DNA of 64,000 nt. Source: Brachycybe producta (lineage: Eukaryota; Arthropoda; Diplopoda; Playtdesmida; Andrognathidae). Location: contig JAUPFP010000010.1 in assembly GCA_036925085.1 (NCBI GenBank), positions 3,178,474-3,242,473 on the forward strand, read 5' to 3'. Below the pieces are notes generated by a model, which had not been told where the DNA came from, searched no databases, and saw nothing but the letters and a program-made list of their open reading frames with translations. Positions within the stretch are counted from its first letter, which is position 1, and each line of letters starts with the position of its first letter. Below are positions 1-10,428 of the stretch, piece after piece. The position numbers and the translations under genes are program-made.

Positions 1-93
1 GCACAGGAAAACTGAAAACAAAAAGGAATGATTATCAATTGTGCCCATTAGAAACCTACTGCAGGCAGAAAACTATACAAACAAGCATTGCTT
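1..93. other. Left flank, no gene seen
   Basis: No coding signal or recognisable repeat. The last four bases, GCTT at 90-93, form the left target duplication of LTR2 copy a. Confidence 0.5.
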
Positions 94-1560
94 TGTAACA
101 GGGTAGAGCTTCTGTTATAGGGTTCAGGTTTATGTTCTCTTAGTTTGGGGCGGGTACCGCCTTGCACTGAGACAGTGTGATACAAAACCTGAGTCCAAAC
201 AGTGCCAGAGTCATTCCCTTTGATACTTCTTTTGAAAGCTGTTGATTTCGAGAAGAAATAACTAAAGACAGGCGAGACGAATACAGATTGTCAATTATAC
301 TTGCTTTCTTATATGCAATCATTGAAATATAAAAGTAGAGAAGAGTTACAAGTGTGGCTTTCCTTAGCCACCAGAACATTAGATACGAGTTATTTCATGT
401 TTCAATATCAAAGAAAGGACCCAGAGTCTATCAAGACATGGACCTTTATACCTAGGGCGTGTGTGCATCTATACAGGTGCACCCAGGCCCATGGGACCAT
501 GCCTCGACAAATATCCCTCTACCGATACAGGAACCAGGATGCGACTTGATGCTTTGGAGTCTTAAAGGATGATAGAAGGGGCGAAAATGCGGCACTAGGG
601 GTACAAGGAACCCCAAGGCTATGGTAATGTGACACCCCTTACACATGTGTCAGCACAAACATGTGTGAGGGATATCATTTACCATGCCTTCTTAAGTTTG
701 GCCCCCTGGTGCCCAGATGGCTTCAGAGCAGGTGCCTGAAAGAGACGAAATAGTATTTTGCCGGCACACATGGAAACAATTAAAGAAGAGGAAATTACTT
801 TTTCTCATGTCCAGTGACACTTTCTCCAAAATCATGCACATATTTCGAAAAAATGAGTTCCAAAAAAGGAAATATTTTTGGACCAGAGATCGCCATTGGT
901 CAGTCCAACAAATGGGCAACCCCTGGTCACAAGTGGCCCCTCCCAAGGGCCGAAGTAACAAAACAAGCATGCAAGGTACCCTCAGGAGGATAGTAGGCAC
1001 AGAAGTTGCGGGAACAGAATGTTTCCCCCTCCCTAAGAGAAATTAAAGTTCCAGTTTGGACTTAGAGCACTTTTGAAGTAGAAGTCAGTTGCTTGTATTT
1101 TATATCACTTATGGTATTTTATATAGCTATAATATATCACATTCAGTATCACAGTCACATTCAATAAATCAGTTTGAACGTTAAAAGAGAAGTCTTTTTC
1201 TTGTTTGCGGAGAGACCTCCAGGAGGTGTCAAATCATCATTGTTTCTTTAAATTGTGGGAACTAGGAGTCCCGTCTACACGAAACCCAAAAAGATCGACA
1301 AAAACAGGGAGTCCGACTCCAATAAGAGGCAGAGGTGGAGGCGCGATCAAGGGCCGTGCATCCAGGTCAACAAGTAGACCTGGATCACCCGGCAGGTCAA
1401 AGAGCCCCAGCTCAGAGAGTGTGGAGCGTTGGACCACCCAAACTCAACCGGCTGGTCTGGGACCAGCCACCCAACAAAGAGACAGTCAAAGGACAACCTG
1501 GCTGGTCAAGGGCCAGCCATGTTACAGTAATGACAGTAAGACAAAATACAGTGTGTTACA
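94..1560 (-). mobile_element. Solo LTR, family LTR2 copy a, split by LTR3
   Basis: Read on the minus strand it starts TGTAACACACTG at 1560 and ends CTGTTACA at 94, so it has TG...CA ends. It is flanked by GCTT (90-93) and GTTT (1561-1564), a 4-bp target duplication with one transition. A TATA-like TATAAAGG lies near 447-454. LTR3 (628-1526) is inserted inside; without it the LTR is about 564 bp and lines up with copies at 5214-5698 and 33680-34167. No internal retroelement region follows, so it is a solo LTR. Confidence 0.75.
628..1526 (+). mobile_element. Solo LTR, family LTR3 copy 1, nested in LTR2
   Basis: Starts TGTGACACCC and ends ATGTTACA, flanked on both sides by GTAA (624-627 and 1527-1530), an exact 4-bp target duplication. 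AATAAA occurs near 1164-1169. The second copy, 7261-8092 on the minus strand, shares both ends and most of the interior. An open frame at 1205-1588 covers its 3' third. Its Arg/Ser/Gly-rich peptide is similar in the two copies, but the surrounding DNA is similar too, so coding is not shown. Confidence 0.8.
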
Positions 1561-1564
1561 GTTT

Positions 1565-2432
1565 CTAGAAAAGAACTGGCCAACTTAATAATAATAGAAA
1601 TTAGTTGTAAACAAACAGAAAAAAAGAATGGAAAAAAATGCTCCATACCTCAAACGAATTGGTAGAAATCTTTTTTTTTTATACATAGATATTGAAAGTT
1701 TCTTTTTTGCTGTATGAATAACTGCCATTCTTTACTACATCAGGAACAAATCGAAATGAAGAGAAAAAAAATGGTGCATTTGAAAACGTGGCCAAGATTT
1801 GCTGCATTGGTACTGCAGTTGCATTACAGAGACTTAATCTTCTAACAACTACAGCACTAACAGGATAAATGAAGCTATTTATAATTCACTCAGGATGCAT
1901 ATGCGTGAGTCACGTCTGGAACATCATAATCAAGAAGCAGTTATTGTTTCTAAATCCGGACTTTCAAGACTAAAACCATGTTTTTGCTCCCCACTACTTT
2001 TTTTTTAAAAAAAAATCATCACGTTAAACAAGATTAGCCTTAAATTATAGGGTCCACTGGGTTAGGAGAAAATTGTTGTGTCAACATTTGCAAGAATGTG
2101 TGCGAAATGCACAACAGGAAAATATTCTCATATGTTTCCAAACCCTAGTTGGATATATATTATCATTATTATTTTCTAAAATTAATAACGAACAAATGGA
2201 AGTGAAATCTTTTCACCTAATTTGCTCTTATGTGGAACTTGGAATGTGATTAAACATAAGTAGGGCCTAATCAATCTAATTAAATACATCAGAATTGCGT
2301 GGAATTAAATGTGATATTCAGGTTAACAGATTAAATATGATATATGCATATGTATATAAAATATCATATTTTCCAGAAAAAACAATCATTTTTTTCAAAC
2401 CCTGCACTTAATACAGGTATTACAATATGAGT
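1565..2432. other. AT-rich stretch, no gene seen
   Basis: Only short frames and homopolymer runs. No motif or inverted repeat that I can support. Confidence 0.5.
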
Positions 2433-2673
2433 GCCTCAGAGGTAAACTGTGTTTAAGTCACCAAACGTAAATTTTACAGGGAGAGTCATTAAAAAGTTTT
2501 TCTGGTCATTGAAGGGATTAGGACTTAACATGGTATACCACCATCTAGTGGCCGATGTCTAAAACTGCGGACTGAACGCTGTTTACTACTGATAGAATTT
2601 GACAAGTTTAATTCATATGTAAAATCGTGTTTTATAAAAAAAAACATGTAACAACGCAATTTACCTCTGAGAC
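2433..2673. mobile_element. Inverted-repeat MITE, CTCAGAGGTAAACTG family, copy 1
   Basis: Left end CTCAGAGGTAAACTGTG and right end ATTTACCTCTGAG are inverted copies. The same termini bound a shorter copy at 56338-56505 inside a hAT element. No coding capacity. Superfamily unknown because no clear target duplication is visible. Confidence 0.6.
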
Positions 2674-2674
2674 A

Positions 2675-2935
2675 CTGATCATCATCATTATTATTATTAT
2701 TATTTCCTGCACCTTTTCCCGCAGTATGCAGGGTTGGTCTTACGGTTTTATCGCTCCACTCTTATCGATTTTGTGCCAAACTCCCAGAGACCCTCCCCCA
2801 CATGCCCACATATCCCGTTTTACGACCCAGGTCCAACCCCATCACCTGTTTAAGCACTTCATCCTCCTCACTCCTAGTTACATGCCCAAACCATCTCAAC
2901 CTATTTTCCTGCATCTTTTCTAAGTACTATGCTTG
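2675..2935 (-). pseudogene. 3' tail of an RTE-like LINE reverse transcriptase
   Basis: On the minus strand the frame reads RLRWFGHVTRSEEDEV followed by KQVMGLDLGRK. This matches the C-terminal RLRW-GHV block that I recall from RTE-type reverse transcriptases. It ends in a short microsatellite tail of AAT and GAT triplets (2678-2705), typical of RTE elements. Only the last 80 or so codons remain, with a stop inside, so it is a 5'-truncated dead copy. Confidence 0.6.
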
Positions 2936-2987
2936 CTAACCCTACACTCCCTCTGATAAAAGTTATTTCTGTGACACTGATATTTAA

Positions 2988-4402
2988 GAGCCTAGATACA
3001 TGTCCATCTTGTTGTTTTGAGCAGACGACAACGAGACAAATGAGTGTTCTTATATGATGTTACTAAACTTGCAAGAAATCGCCTCACAATCGCTCAATTA
3101 AAATACAGTAAAGTGCAAAATGCAACAAAAAGTACTGTTCTTTACGTGCTCGATTTATATAATTTTGGAATCGATGCATTCCCAGAAAAGTCTGGAATAC
3201 AGGGATGTTTTCATTTAGTGTGTGCAATGCACGCTTCAAAAGTTACATCAGTTTGGAATGGGTGTCATTGAAGTGTTTCTATGGTACCTCAAAGATTTGT
3301 AACTTCGAAAATTATTTGCATGTGAACCAGAAGAGCGGAATTGAACTATTGGAATCTATAAATTCCCAGAGATGTCTGGAATGCAGGGATGTATTCAATT
3401 CCAAGTGTGCACTGCATGCTTTAAAAGTTACGCCATTCAGAGTGGACGTAGTTGAATTGTAACTAAGGCTCTTCATGAAATTTTAACTTTGAGAATTCAT
3501 TGCAAGTCATTTATGGATTATTATGGTCGTTGGAAGTCTGTTGGGCCCTCCTGAGTTCATTTCAGTGCTTTTCAGGGAACCTGAACGAATCATTTCTTGA
3601 ATTTTTTTGAAAATATTCATGGTCTTGGAATATTTATATAACTTTGAAAATTCATTGCAAGTGAACCAGAAGAGCGGGAAATGGAGCGAAGTTGGAATCT
3701 CTAAACTCCCACAGATGTCTGGAATGCAGGGATGTCTTCAATTCCAGTGTGCACTGCACGCTTTAAAAGTTACGCCGTTCAGATGTGCGGCACGCACAGT
3801 ATATGCTGTGCGAGTATGCCGTACACATGTGCATACGCATGTAACAATAAAAAAATTGGTTGTTTAATATGTGAAAGCGTATATTAAAGCAATGGAGGTC
3901 TATAGGATTCCTTGAATCCCGTCTTTAACTTCATGTTAAGTCCCATAGGAGCAAAACACCGTCCCACAAATATTAAAGAACTCTCATTAAAATGATTTAG
4001 AACAACCAAAAAAAAATTAGCACGTACTTACACGTGTTTATTGCCTTCACGATGATTCTTTTTTCTAAATTCTGAAAGGTTCTTCTATTTTTATATAACA
4101 TTTAAAATCTTACGTTTTTTAACTCCATGTTAAGTCCCATAGGACCAAAAAACCGTCACCCAAACATTTGAAGAACGCCAATTAAAAACGACTTAGAACA
4201 ATCACATAAAAATTAGCACGTGCATTAATCTATTGGCTTCACGATGTTTCATTTTCATAAGCTTAGCACGCGAAATTATTTTGTTTATTAATTATGTGAC
4301 TTGAAACCTGGAGAAAAAACGTTAAAAAACCGTTTTTCAATCAAAAACGATCACATCGCCTACATTCGGAGAAATTTTGAACTAAACGCTGTATCTAGGC
4401 TC
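2988..4402. mobile_element. TTAA-flanked piggyBac-like non-autonomous element, copy 1
   Basis: Bounded by TTAA at 2984-2987 and 4403-4406, with terminal inverted repeats GAGCCTAGATACA and GTATCTAGGCTC. TTAA target sites and short TIRs are the hallmark of piggyBac. Inside are two kinds of tandem unit. One carries TCTGGAATGCAGGGATGT (about 3190, 3375 and 3717). The other is about 180 bp and carries TTAAGTCCCATAGGA (near 3933 and 4130). No transposase is visible. A second, shorter copy is at 52397-53292. Confidence 0.8.
3904..4270. repeat. Internal ~190-bp tandem repeats
   Basis: Two diverged units, each with ATGTTAAGTCCCATAGGA, then a CCGTC tract, then ATTAGCACGT, then CTTCACGATG. The matching element at 52397-53292 carries three such units, so copy number varies between insertions. 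Confidence 0.7.
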
Positions 4403-4406
4403 TTAA

Positions 4407-4933
4407 TTTAAATAAAGGTGTTTTCAAACACCTTCTGAAGAATTTTTTTTAAACGACTGTAAACTGTACTGTAGTTTGTTCTCAAATGCACTCAAATATA
4501 TCGAGAATGTTTGTGAATTGGAAATAATAAAAATCAGAAGAGATTGTAAAACATCAATGTTACATTTTGTAATTTCATCTCTTATACAGTATATTGAGAG
4601 AGAGAGAAAAAAAATTCTTCCGTTATTTCTCAGGCGAGTGAACAAGATAATAATAATTCATTTCAGAAGTTGAACACTAACTATAATAATATATCTTTAT
4701 CATTGAGATGAAAATGGGGTAGTTTTGTGGGTGCACACGCACGCACAACTTGAATAACAACATCAAAAGCAATTGTGGAAACAAACCATTCTTAATAAAG
4801 TCAAAAAGAAAATACATAAAAAGACGATGGAAAGTAGTAGTAGCCTAATGGTGTTAAGAAGATTACAAATTATACACAGTCCATCACACAATGAAAAATA
4901 AAAAACATCTCTCTCACTCTCTCTCTCTCTCTC

Positions 4934-4968
<35 letters not shown>

Positions 4969-5209
4969 CTGGTAGAAGAAGTGCTGAACTGAATAAACGT
5001 CAAGAAGCAGAAAAAGGGCGACATGCCACGTTTAAGAGCATATAGAAAGACCCTCCAGAGTTGCACACATGCCACCACCAGACACGGTTCATTTCTGTGG
5101 TTGAAAAGTTTCTCAAATGGCTCTCGAAAACCAAACGGCAATATACGAAAATTCCTCATAACCTGAGGAACTTATTAAAAAAATACAACCAATCTTCCTT
5201 AAAGTTGAA
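4407..5209. other. AT-rich stretch with a (CT)n microsatellite
   Basis: A CT dinucleotide run at about 4908-4966 is the only clear structure. The frames that cross it on either strand are low-complexity artefacts. No gene seen. Confidence 0.6.
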
Positions 5210-5213
5210 AGAT

Positions 5214-5698
5214 TGTAACAATGTAGAGCCCCTCTTACGTTGAAAGATTGTAACAATGTAGAGCCCCTCTTACAGGACTTAGGTCTTGAGTCTCTTTGTT
5301 TGGAGACGGATAGCGTGTGAGATTAGACCTGATTCTGTGCGGGGTGCCGGGGTCCTTAGTTACAACCATTAAAATATAATAAACAGAAGAGTTACAAAGT
5401 GTGGCGTTGCTTAGCCACCGGACCCATTAAATGAGTTATTTCATGTTTTGATATCAGAGAATTGACCCTGAATCAATCAAGACACGGACTTTATACCTAG
5501 GGCCTATGTGCACCTACACAGGTGCACCCATGACCAAGAGACCGTGCCTTGATGGGTATCCATCTGCCGATTCCGGAACCAGGATGCGATTTACACTTTG
5601 GGGGGTTTCAGATGGTAGAGGAAAAGGGCCTAAATGCAGCACTTGGAGTACGAAAGACCCCAAAATGCTATGACTTTAAAGGAAAGACGGGGGTTAAA
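5214..5698 (-). mobile_element. Solo LTR, family LTR2 copy b
   Basis: Minus-strand LTR aligned to copy a. AGAT flanks it at 5210-5213 and 5699-5702, an exact 4-bp duplication. The first base pair of the 5' end has decayed from TGTAAC to TTTAAC. The last 35 bp (TGTAACAATG...) are tandemly duplicated at 5214 and 5249, including the flanking AGAT. Confidence 0.7.
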
Positions 5699-5702
5699 AG
5701 AT

Positions 5703-6916
5703 GTATCCAAAGAACAAGTATATAGTTAACAAACCTGACCTTTTTTTAATCCAATCACCCTTAATATGAGACAAATAAATTAGCATAATTCGAAATTGTA
5801 TAAAATAAAGATTCATTGAAATATTGCAACCAAATGATGGTAATATCTGGCCACAACATTCAAAGAATTAGTTCAAATTCAATTATTGTTCAAAACTCAG
5901 TTTGCCAACAGTAAAGGTCAATTTACATTATACCAGAGGCGTACTGGGGAAATAATTTGGTCCTGACAATTTTGAAGGTATACCAGCCCTAATATTAGTA
6001 ATTGCAATCATAAAATCTTCCAGCTGGCCATCCCTACATTAATATATGAACAGGAAACCATTCATACACAATTTATTGAAAAGATGCACCTATTCGAAAA
6101 ACCGTAAGCAACAAACAACCGGTTACAAACAGTTGTACGGAGATAAGAAAAATAACGACCCACTGTTTGCAATTTAACCACGCTGACCATTGATTAAGTT
6201 TGACACTCCCGGAGGTCGAAACTCCCGAAGCTCAAAAAACTCCCGAAGTTCAAAATTCCCAGTCTGAACTTCCAGATTTTTTTGTAAATTGTGAATTCTA
6301 AATTTCTCCAGAATTACTGAACCCTAGTCACCATTATGACAATCCAGAAATTATAAAGGAAATTAATAATAAATAATATTAATTCAGCATAATTCTCACA
6401 GTTGTCAGTCAATTCACCCAATATAGATCCTATTAAACTAATGATAAAATTATTATAGAATGTTGCAAACCCACTGCAAATGAAACCTATTTGTTTCACA
6501 ACAAAAATATTTCTTTGTCAGAAGATATTTTCTTATTCTTCCCACTGGCGCCATTCAACACTAGTTTCGAGCAATACAATATAAATCAGGACTTTTATTT
6601 CCTATTATGTTTTATCGTCTTCAGCTGTAATTACCTCTCTCTCTCTTTCTCTCTGCCTATGCAGATTATCGATTTAACACCAAACGGGTCTTTTTCAGTA
6701 GTCTAAATTGAATGCCGAAAGATGTTTTCAAAATGAATCAGTTGAAAAGAACAATTTCTCTCTCATTTGACACTTTACTGTTAAAGTACCTCTTGGCAAA
6801 ATTTTTGCAACGTTTGTTATTTCCTTTGAAACAAGACACAATCTCAATATAAAATTACAAAATTAGAAAAAAAATTGACGTCAATCTTCAAATGAATTTT
6901 TTTTTGTTTATTATTA
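5703..6916. other. AT-rich stretch, no gene seen
   Basis: No frame with recognisable domains. Short repeats of CTCCCGAAG and AAACTCCCG lie near 6208-6260. Otherwise nothing I can support. Confidence 0.5.
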
Positions 6917-7206
6917 GGGCTCGGATTTTTATGCAAATATCAAGCCACTGTTTCTCAATTTGTGGCTCAAGTGCCAATTTTGATGTAATCAATACTACTA
7001 ATCATCATCATCATTAGATTAACTGCAGTTATGCTTTTTCTAACCAAATAGGCCTGGTCAGAGGCTAGATGTCTATTTACTATTGCAGTTAACTAGAAAG
7101 TTCTAGCCTCTAACCAGAAAAAAATCATAACTGTACGTTTATTTTATTTTACAATTGACTTTTGAGCCACAGAACTTTTGCATAATATTGCATACAAATC
7201 GGAGGA
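6917..7206. mobile_element. Foldback MITE with CTCGGATTTTTATGCAA ends
   Basis: The two ends (CTCGGATTTTTATGCAA and, inverted, CTCCGATTTGTATGCAA) and inner arms around GGTCAGAGGCTAGA / TCTAGCCTCTAACC pair over most of the 290 bp. No coding capacity. Class not assigned. Confidence 0.55.
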
Positions 7207-7223
7207 CTATTTATTATACATAA

Positions 7224-7260
7224 CTAGTAAATCCGTCGTGCAACTTGCACGAAAATAAAT
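7224..7260 (-). mobile_element. Possible Helitron 3' terminus, second family
   Basis: On the minus strand a hairpin CGTGCAA-G-TTGCACG is followed 10 bases later by CTAG and then T. This resembles the hairpin plus CTRR end of Helitrons inserted between A and T. The rest of the element is interrupted by LTR3 copy 2, and I could not find its 5' TC end. Confidence 0.35.
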
Positions 7261-8092
7261 TGTAATATGCCTGGACCCCATCCAGGTGGTTCTTTGTTTT
7301 AACTGTCTTTGTTCGGTGGCTGGTCCCAGACCAGCCGGGTGAGTTCAGATCGTGTGACATTCCACACACTCCACGCTCGGGCTTTGTAACCAACCAAGTG
7401 ATCCAGGTCTACTGGTTGACCTGGATGCACTGCCCTTGGTCGCACCTCCGCTTCTAGTTCGAGTCGGTCTCCCTGGCATTGTTGATTCTGGTTGTTTGGG
7501 GTTTCCGTGTAGACGGGACTCCAGAGCTCCCACAATACACTACACCTCCCAGAGGTGTCCGAGAAGAAAAACTTTCTTTGGCGATTAACTGGTTTATTTT
7601 ATAAAATAATGCGATACATTATAAAGCTATATAAAATAATAAGTGTACTGATTTCTTAGGATATTTTGGGCTCAGAATATCCAACTTCTCACTGCAAAAT
7701 CAACAAAAAGCAGTCCCCAAGCCTGCCCTGGGCATGTTCTTTTATCTCTTTGGCCCTTGGGAGGAGCCACTCTTGCCTAAGACTCACCCATAGATCCGAC
7801 TGACCAATGGTGAGTCCTTTTTCCCAAATATCTCCATATTTGGCATCAAATTCTTCGAAGAGTTTGAATAATTCCAGAGAATCTACTCTGGAATTAACCC
7901 TTATTTTTAATTGTGAGAAACTTCAAAATTTCTATTTAGAAGTTTCTATTTTTAGAAACTCTGTTTTCTAAAATCAACGAATTTGATAGCTTTTGAAACT
8001 GGTGAGTTTTGGACACCACACGGTGCCATGTGGCGAAAGGAGTTTTGAAGTGAGGGACTTGTGCAGCTGGTACATGTGTGGGTGGTGTCACA
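7261..8092 (-). mobile_element. Solo LTR, family LTR3 copy 2
   Basis: On the minus strand it starts TGTGACACC at 8092 and ends ATATTACA at 7261, collinear with 628-1526. The flanks AAAT (7257-7260) and CAAT (8093-8096) are a 4-bp target duplication with one mismatch. AATAAA-like signals lie near 7600-7640. Confidence 0.7.
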
Positions 8093-8125
8093 CAATGGAC
8101 TAAAATGCAAGCAAAACAGGTATCT

Positions 8126-8275
8126 ATAGACAGCTTCAGAATTTTTTTTTGATCTGCCCTTTTATGAACGTTGTCAATTTCTAGTTGGTTTGATGTCACA
8201 TGCCCCACCCTTTCTATTTCCGCTAACCTAAACAGCGGAGTCAAAAAAATTCTGAAGCTGTCTACAGATTCTTTG
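8126..8275. mobile_element. Foldback MITE related to the CTCCGCCC family
   Basis: The arms GACAGCTTCAGAATTTTTTT and AAAAAAATTCTGAAGCTGTC are inverted. The centre (CCCTTTTATGAACGTTGTCAATTTCTAG) resembles the centre of the foldback inside the Helitrons at 10242 and 32158. Confidence 0.6.
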
Positions 8276-8350
8276 TCAAGGAAACAGTTGCTATATGCAA
8301 AGACTAATATACTGTAGAATATAATATTCCTTGGAGGGAAGATTTTGAAG

Positions 8351-9161
8351 CAGGGTTGGAAAAAATCATGATTTTTTTAAAAAAAATCAAAAATCGTGAT
8401 TTTTTTGATTAAATCGCGATTTTTTTGATTAAATCGCGATTTTTTTGATTAAATCACAATTTTTAGTTTTTAGTTTTTGTAACTTAATAAAAATAATAGG
8501 AATACAAAATAATGAAAGAAGTTACAAAATAAAACTTACAAAAGTGATAAATGATTCAAGTTTTTAGTTAAAAAACAAAGAAACGGGAAGAAGTCAAAGA
8601 AATCAAAATACAAAATTTTACAAATACTGAAAAAAGAAAAGCAACTACAAATTGACTTAGTATTTACGTTGAGTATTAGCACATCAAAGTGGTTTCAAAA
8701 TTTCAAATGTATTCATTGTAAGCGTGTGGCTGTAGAAACATTTCTGCAACTTATTTCTTTTTTGTTGTTCAACATTTTAAAGACCGTCACCAACTTTCCT
8801 GCAGTTGATGCAATTGCAGTGTGAAGTTGGGACACAATGTCTATAACTTCTTTTGGAAGTTGATTGATCCCTGTAGTGTTGCCACCAAGATAAAGGTGTA
8901 ACACTTACTTGTGCTGGAGTCATTGCTTTGTTGTAACTATTTTTCACTGCTTTTCTTATGACAGTGGCAGAAGCTCTATCATTTTCTTGACACACCTCTT
9001 CCATTTCATCTAACAAATTTTTCCATATCTCCACAACTTCACTAATTGTACAGCTATCCATCTGAATTTAAAACATGATTTAATCAATGATTTTAACTCA
9101 GTGATTTAATCATGATTTAATCATTTGATTTAAACAAAATGATTAAATCATGCCAACCCTG
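8351..9161. mobile_element. hAT element with 8-bp target duplication
   Basis: Ends CAGGGTTGG and, inverted, CAGGGTTGGCATGATTTAATC. It is flanked by an exact 8-bp duplication, TTTTGAAG, at 8343-8350 and 9162-9169. Subterminal DNA is built of GATTTAAATC-like repeats. A short transposase remnant lies inside on the minus strand. Length and lesions show it is non-autonomous. Confidence 0.85.
8713..9061 (-). pseudogene. hAT transposase fragment
   Basis: On the minus strand the frame starts MDSCTISEVVEIWKNLLDE and later reads YNKAMTPAQ, resembling the part of hAT transposases just before the C-terminal dimerisation region. The frame then shifts to one reading YLGGNTTGINQLPKEV. About 110 codons remain of a protein usually several hundred long. 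No catalytic domain is left. Confidence 0.5.
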
Positions 9162-9169
9162 TTTTGAAG

Positions 9170-9601
9170 GAATTAAGTGTACATACAACATACATGGCTT
9201 CTCATTCTATAACAGCCACAGTGTTTAGACGCCATAATGGTTCACTCATATAATGCAAAGAAACCCCCCAAATGTTCTATACTGAACTATGTTCATTTTT
9301 TGTATTGAAAACGCATAGAGGCAGAAATTTATGCGGTTTTTATGACTTTTGCAATTTTTCTCCTAGACTTTTCTCTAAATATTTTCAGGTAGATCAGTTA
9401 GAGAAACCTTTAATTTAGCATGTATAGTATGTAGGTTGTGTGTCAAAGTTTGTTTTTTGTATAAACGCAATTGAAAACCCCACCCGCCTACAGTGCATAA
9501 TAATTTTTTTGTTAAACAAAATAGGTTTTAACTTCAATTCAGAGCAAAGTTATATCACATAATGAAAAATGTGATATAATATTATTATTATATATATAAT
9601 A
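9170..9601. other. AT-rich stretch, no gene seen
   Basis: No coding or structural signal beyond a TA-rich tract just before the Helitron pair. Confidence 0.5.
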
Positions 9602-9922
9602 TCCCAGGTCTGTGTGTGTGTGTGTGTGGGTGTGTGGCGTAACATCGGAATTTATATAAATTTGAATAAAAGAACCGTTTTTTTCTCTCAAGGTCAACTA
9701 TATGTTGAACTCTTCCTTTGGAAAGTGTAGGAGGGGGTAGAAAGAGAAAAGTGGGAGGGGGTGAGGGGAAAAGCTTGGAAAGTGTAGAAGGGGGGAGAGA
9801 GAGAAAAATGGGAGGGGGTGACTGAAATTGAAATGAAGAGTAAAAAAAGGAAAAAACGACGCGCATGCGCACAATTGCCTGTGAATTTTGCTCCTGTCAT
9901 TTATGACGGGTTACCCCACTAG
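9602..9922 (+). mobile_element. Non-autonomous Helitron, short form (pair 1, first)
   Basis: Starts TCCCAGGTCTGTGTG directly after A. Ends with an imperfect hairpin (TGTCATTTATGACGGG) followed by TTACCCCACTAG and then T. TC and CTAG ends, a hairpin close to the 3' end, insertion between A and T, and no target duplication are the Helitron signature. There is no Rep/helicase, so it is non-autonomous. Confidence 0.85.
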
Positions 9923-9936
9923 TGATATATATAATA

Positions 9937-10424
9937 TCCCCGGTCTGTGTGGGTATCTATTTGTCTATCTGTCTCTGAAGTAACGCTGTACAACCATTGA
10001 AGCACGTCGGAATTTATATAAATTTGAATAAATGAACAGCTTTTTTTCTCAAGGTCAACTATATGTTGCACACCCCCCATCCAAGAAGCCCATGATATTA
10101 AATTGGAGAGGGGAAAAGGTTGGAAAGTGTAGAGGGGGAGAGAGAAACGTGGCGGGGGAAAAAGTGAGAGGGGTGACTGAAATTGAAATGAAAGGAGTAA
10201 AAAAAGAACAAACGACAAGCATGCGTAAACTACAGTTTATCACAGGCAATTGTGCCCAGCATTATAATTTCTTTTGCTCCGCCCTTTTATGAATGTCATC
10301 AATTTCTAATTGGGTTTGTTACTTGGTCTGACGGGATAAAAGGGCGGAGGAAAAGAAATTCTAATGCTGGGCACAATTGCCTGTGAATTTTCCTACCGTC
10401 ATTTATGACGGGTTACACCACTAG
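9937..10424 (+). mobile_element. Non-autonomous Helitron, long form (pair 1, second)
   Basis: Starts TCCCCGGTCTGTGTG and ends ACACCACTAG before T, with the ATTTATGACGGG half of the hairpin kept. It begins 14 bp after the previous copy ends. It differs from the short form by carrying a 143-bp foldback (10242-10384). The same short-plus-long pair with a 14-bp spacer recurs at 31570-32339. Confidence 0.85.
10242..10384. mobile_element. Foldback MITE carried inside a Helitron
   Basis: The arms ACAGGCAATTGTGCCCAGCA and TGCTGGGCACAATTGCCTGT are perfect inverted repeats. The centre carries CTCCGCCCTTTTATGA and its inverse. Same terminal ACAGGCAATT as the free foldback family at 54431, so probably a relative that moved into a Helitron progenitor. 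Confidence 0.7.
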
Positions 10425-10428
10425 TTCT

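Noticed and set aside
1205..1588. Arg/Ser-rich 127-residue frame with a similar peptide at 7345-7533
   Set aside because: Both lie inside solo LTR3 copies. The DNA around them is equally similar, and neither shows a preserved start or stop, so protein selection is not shown.
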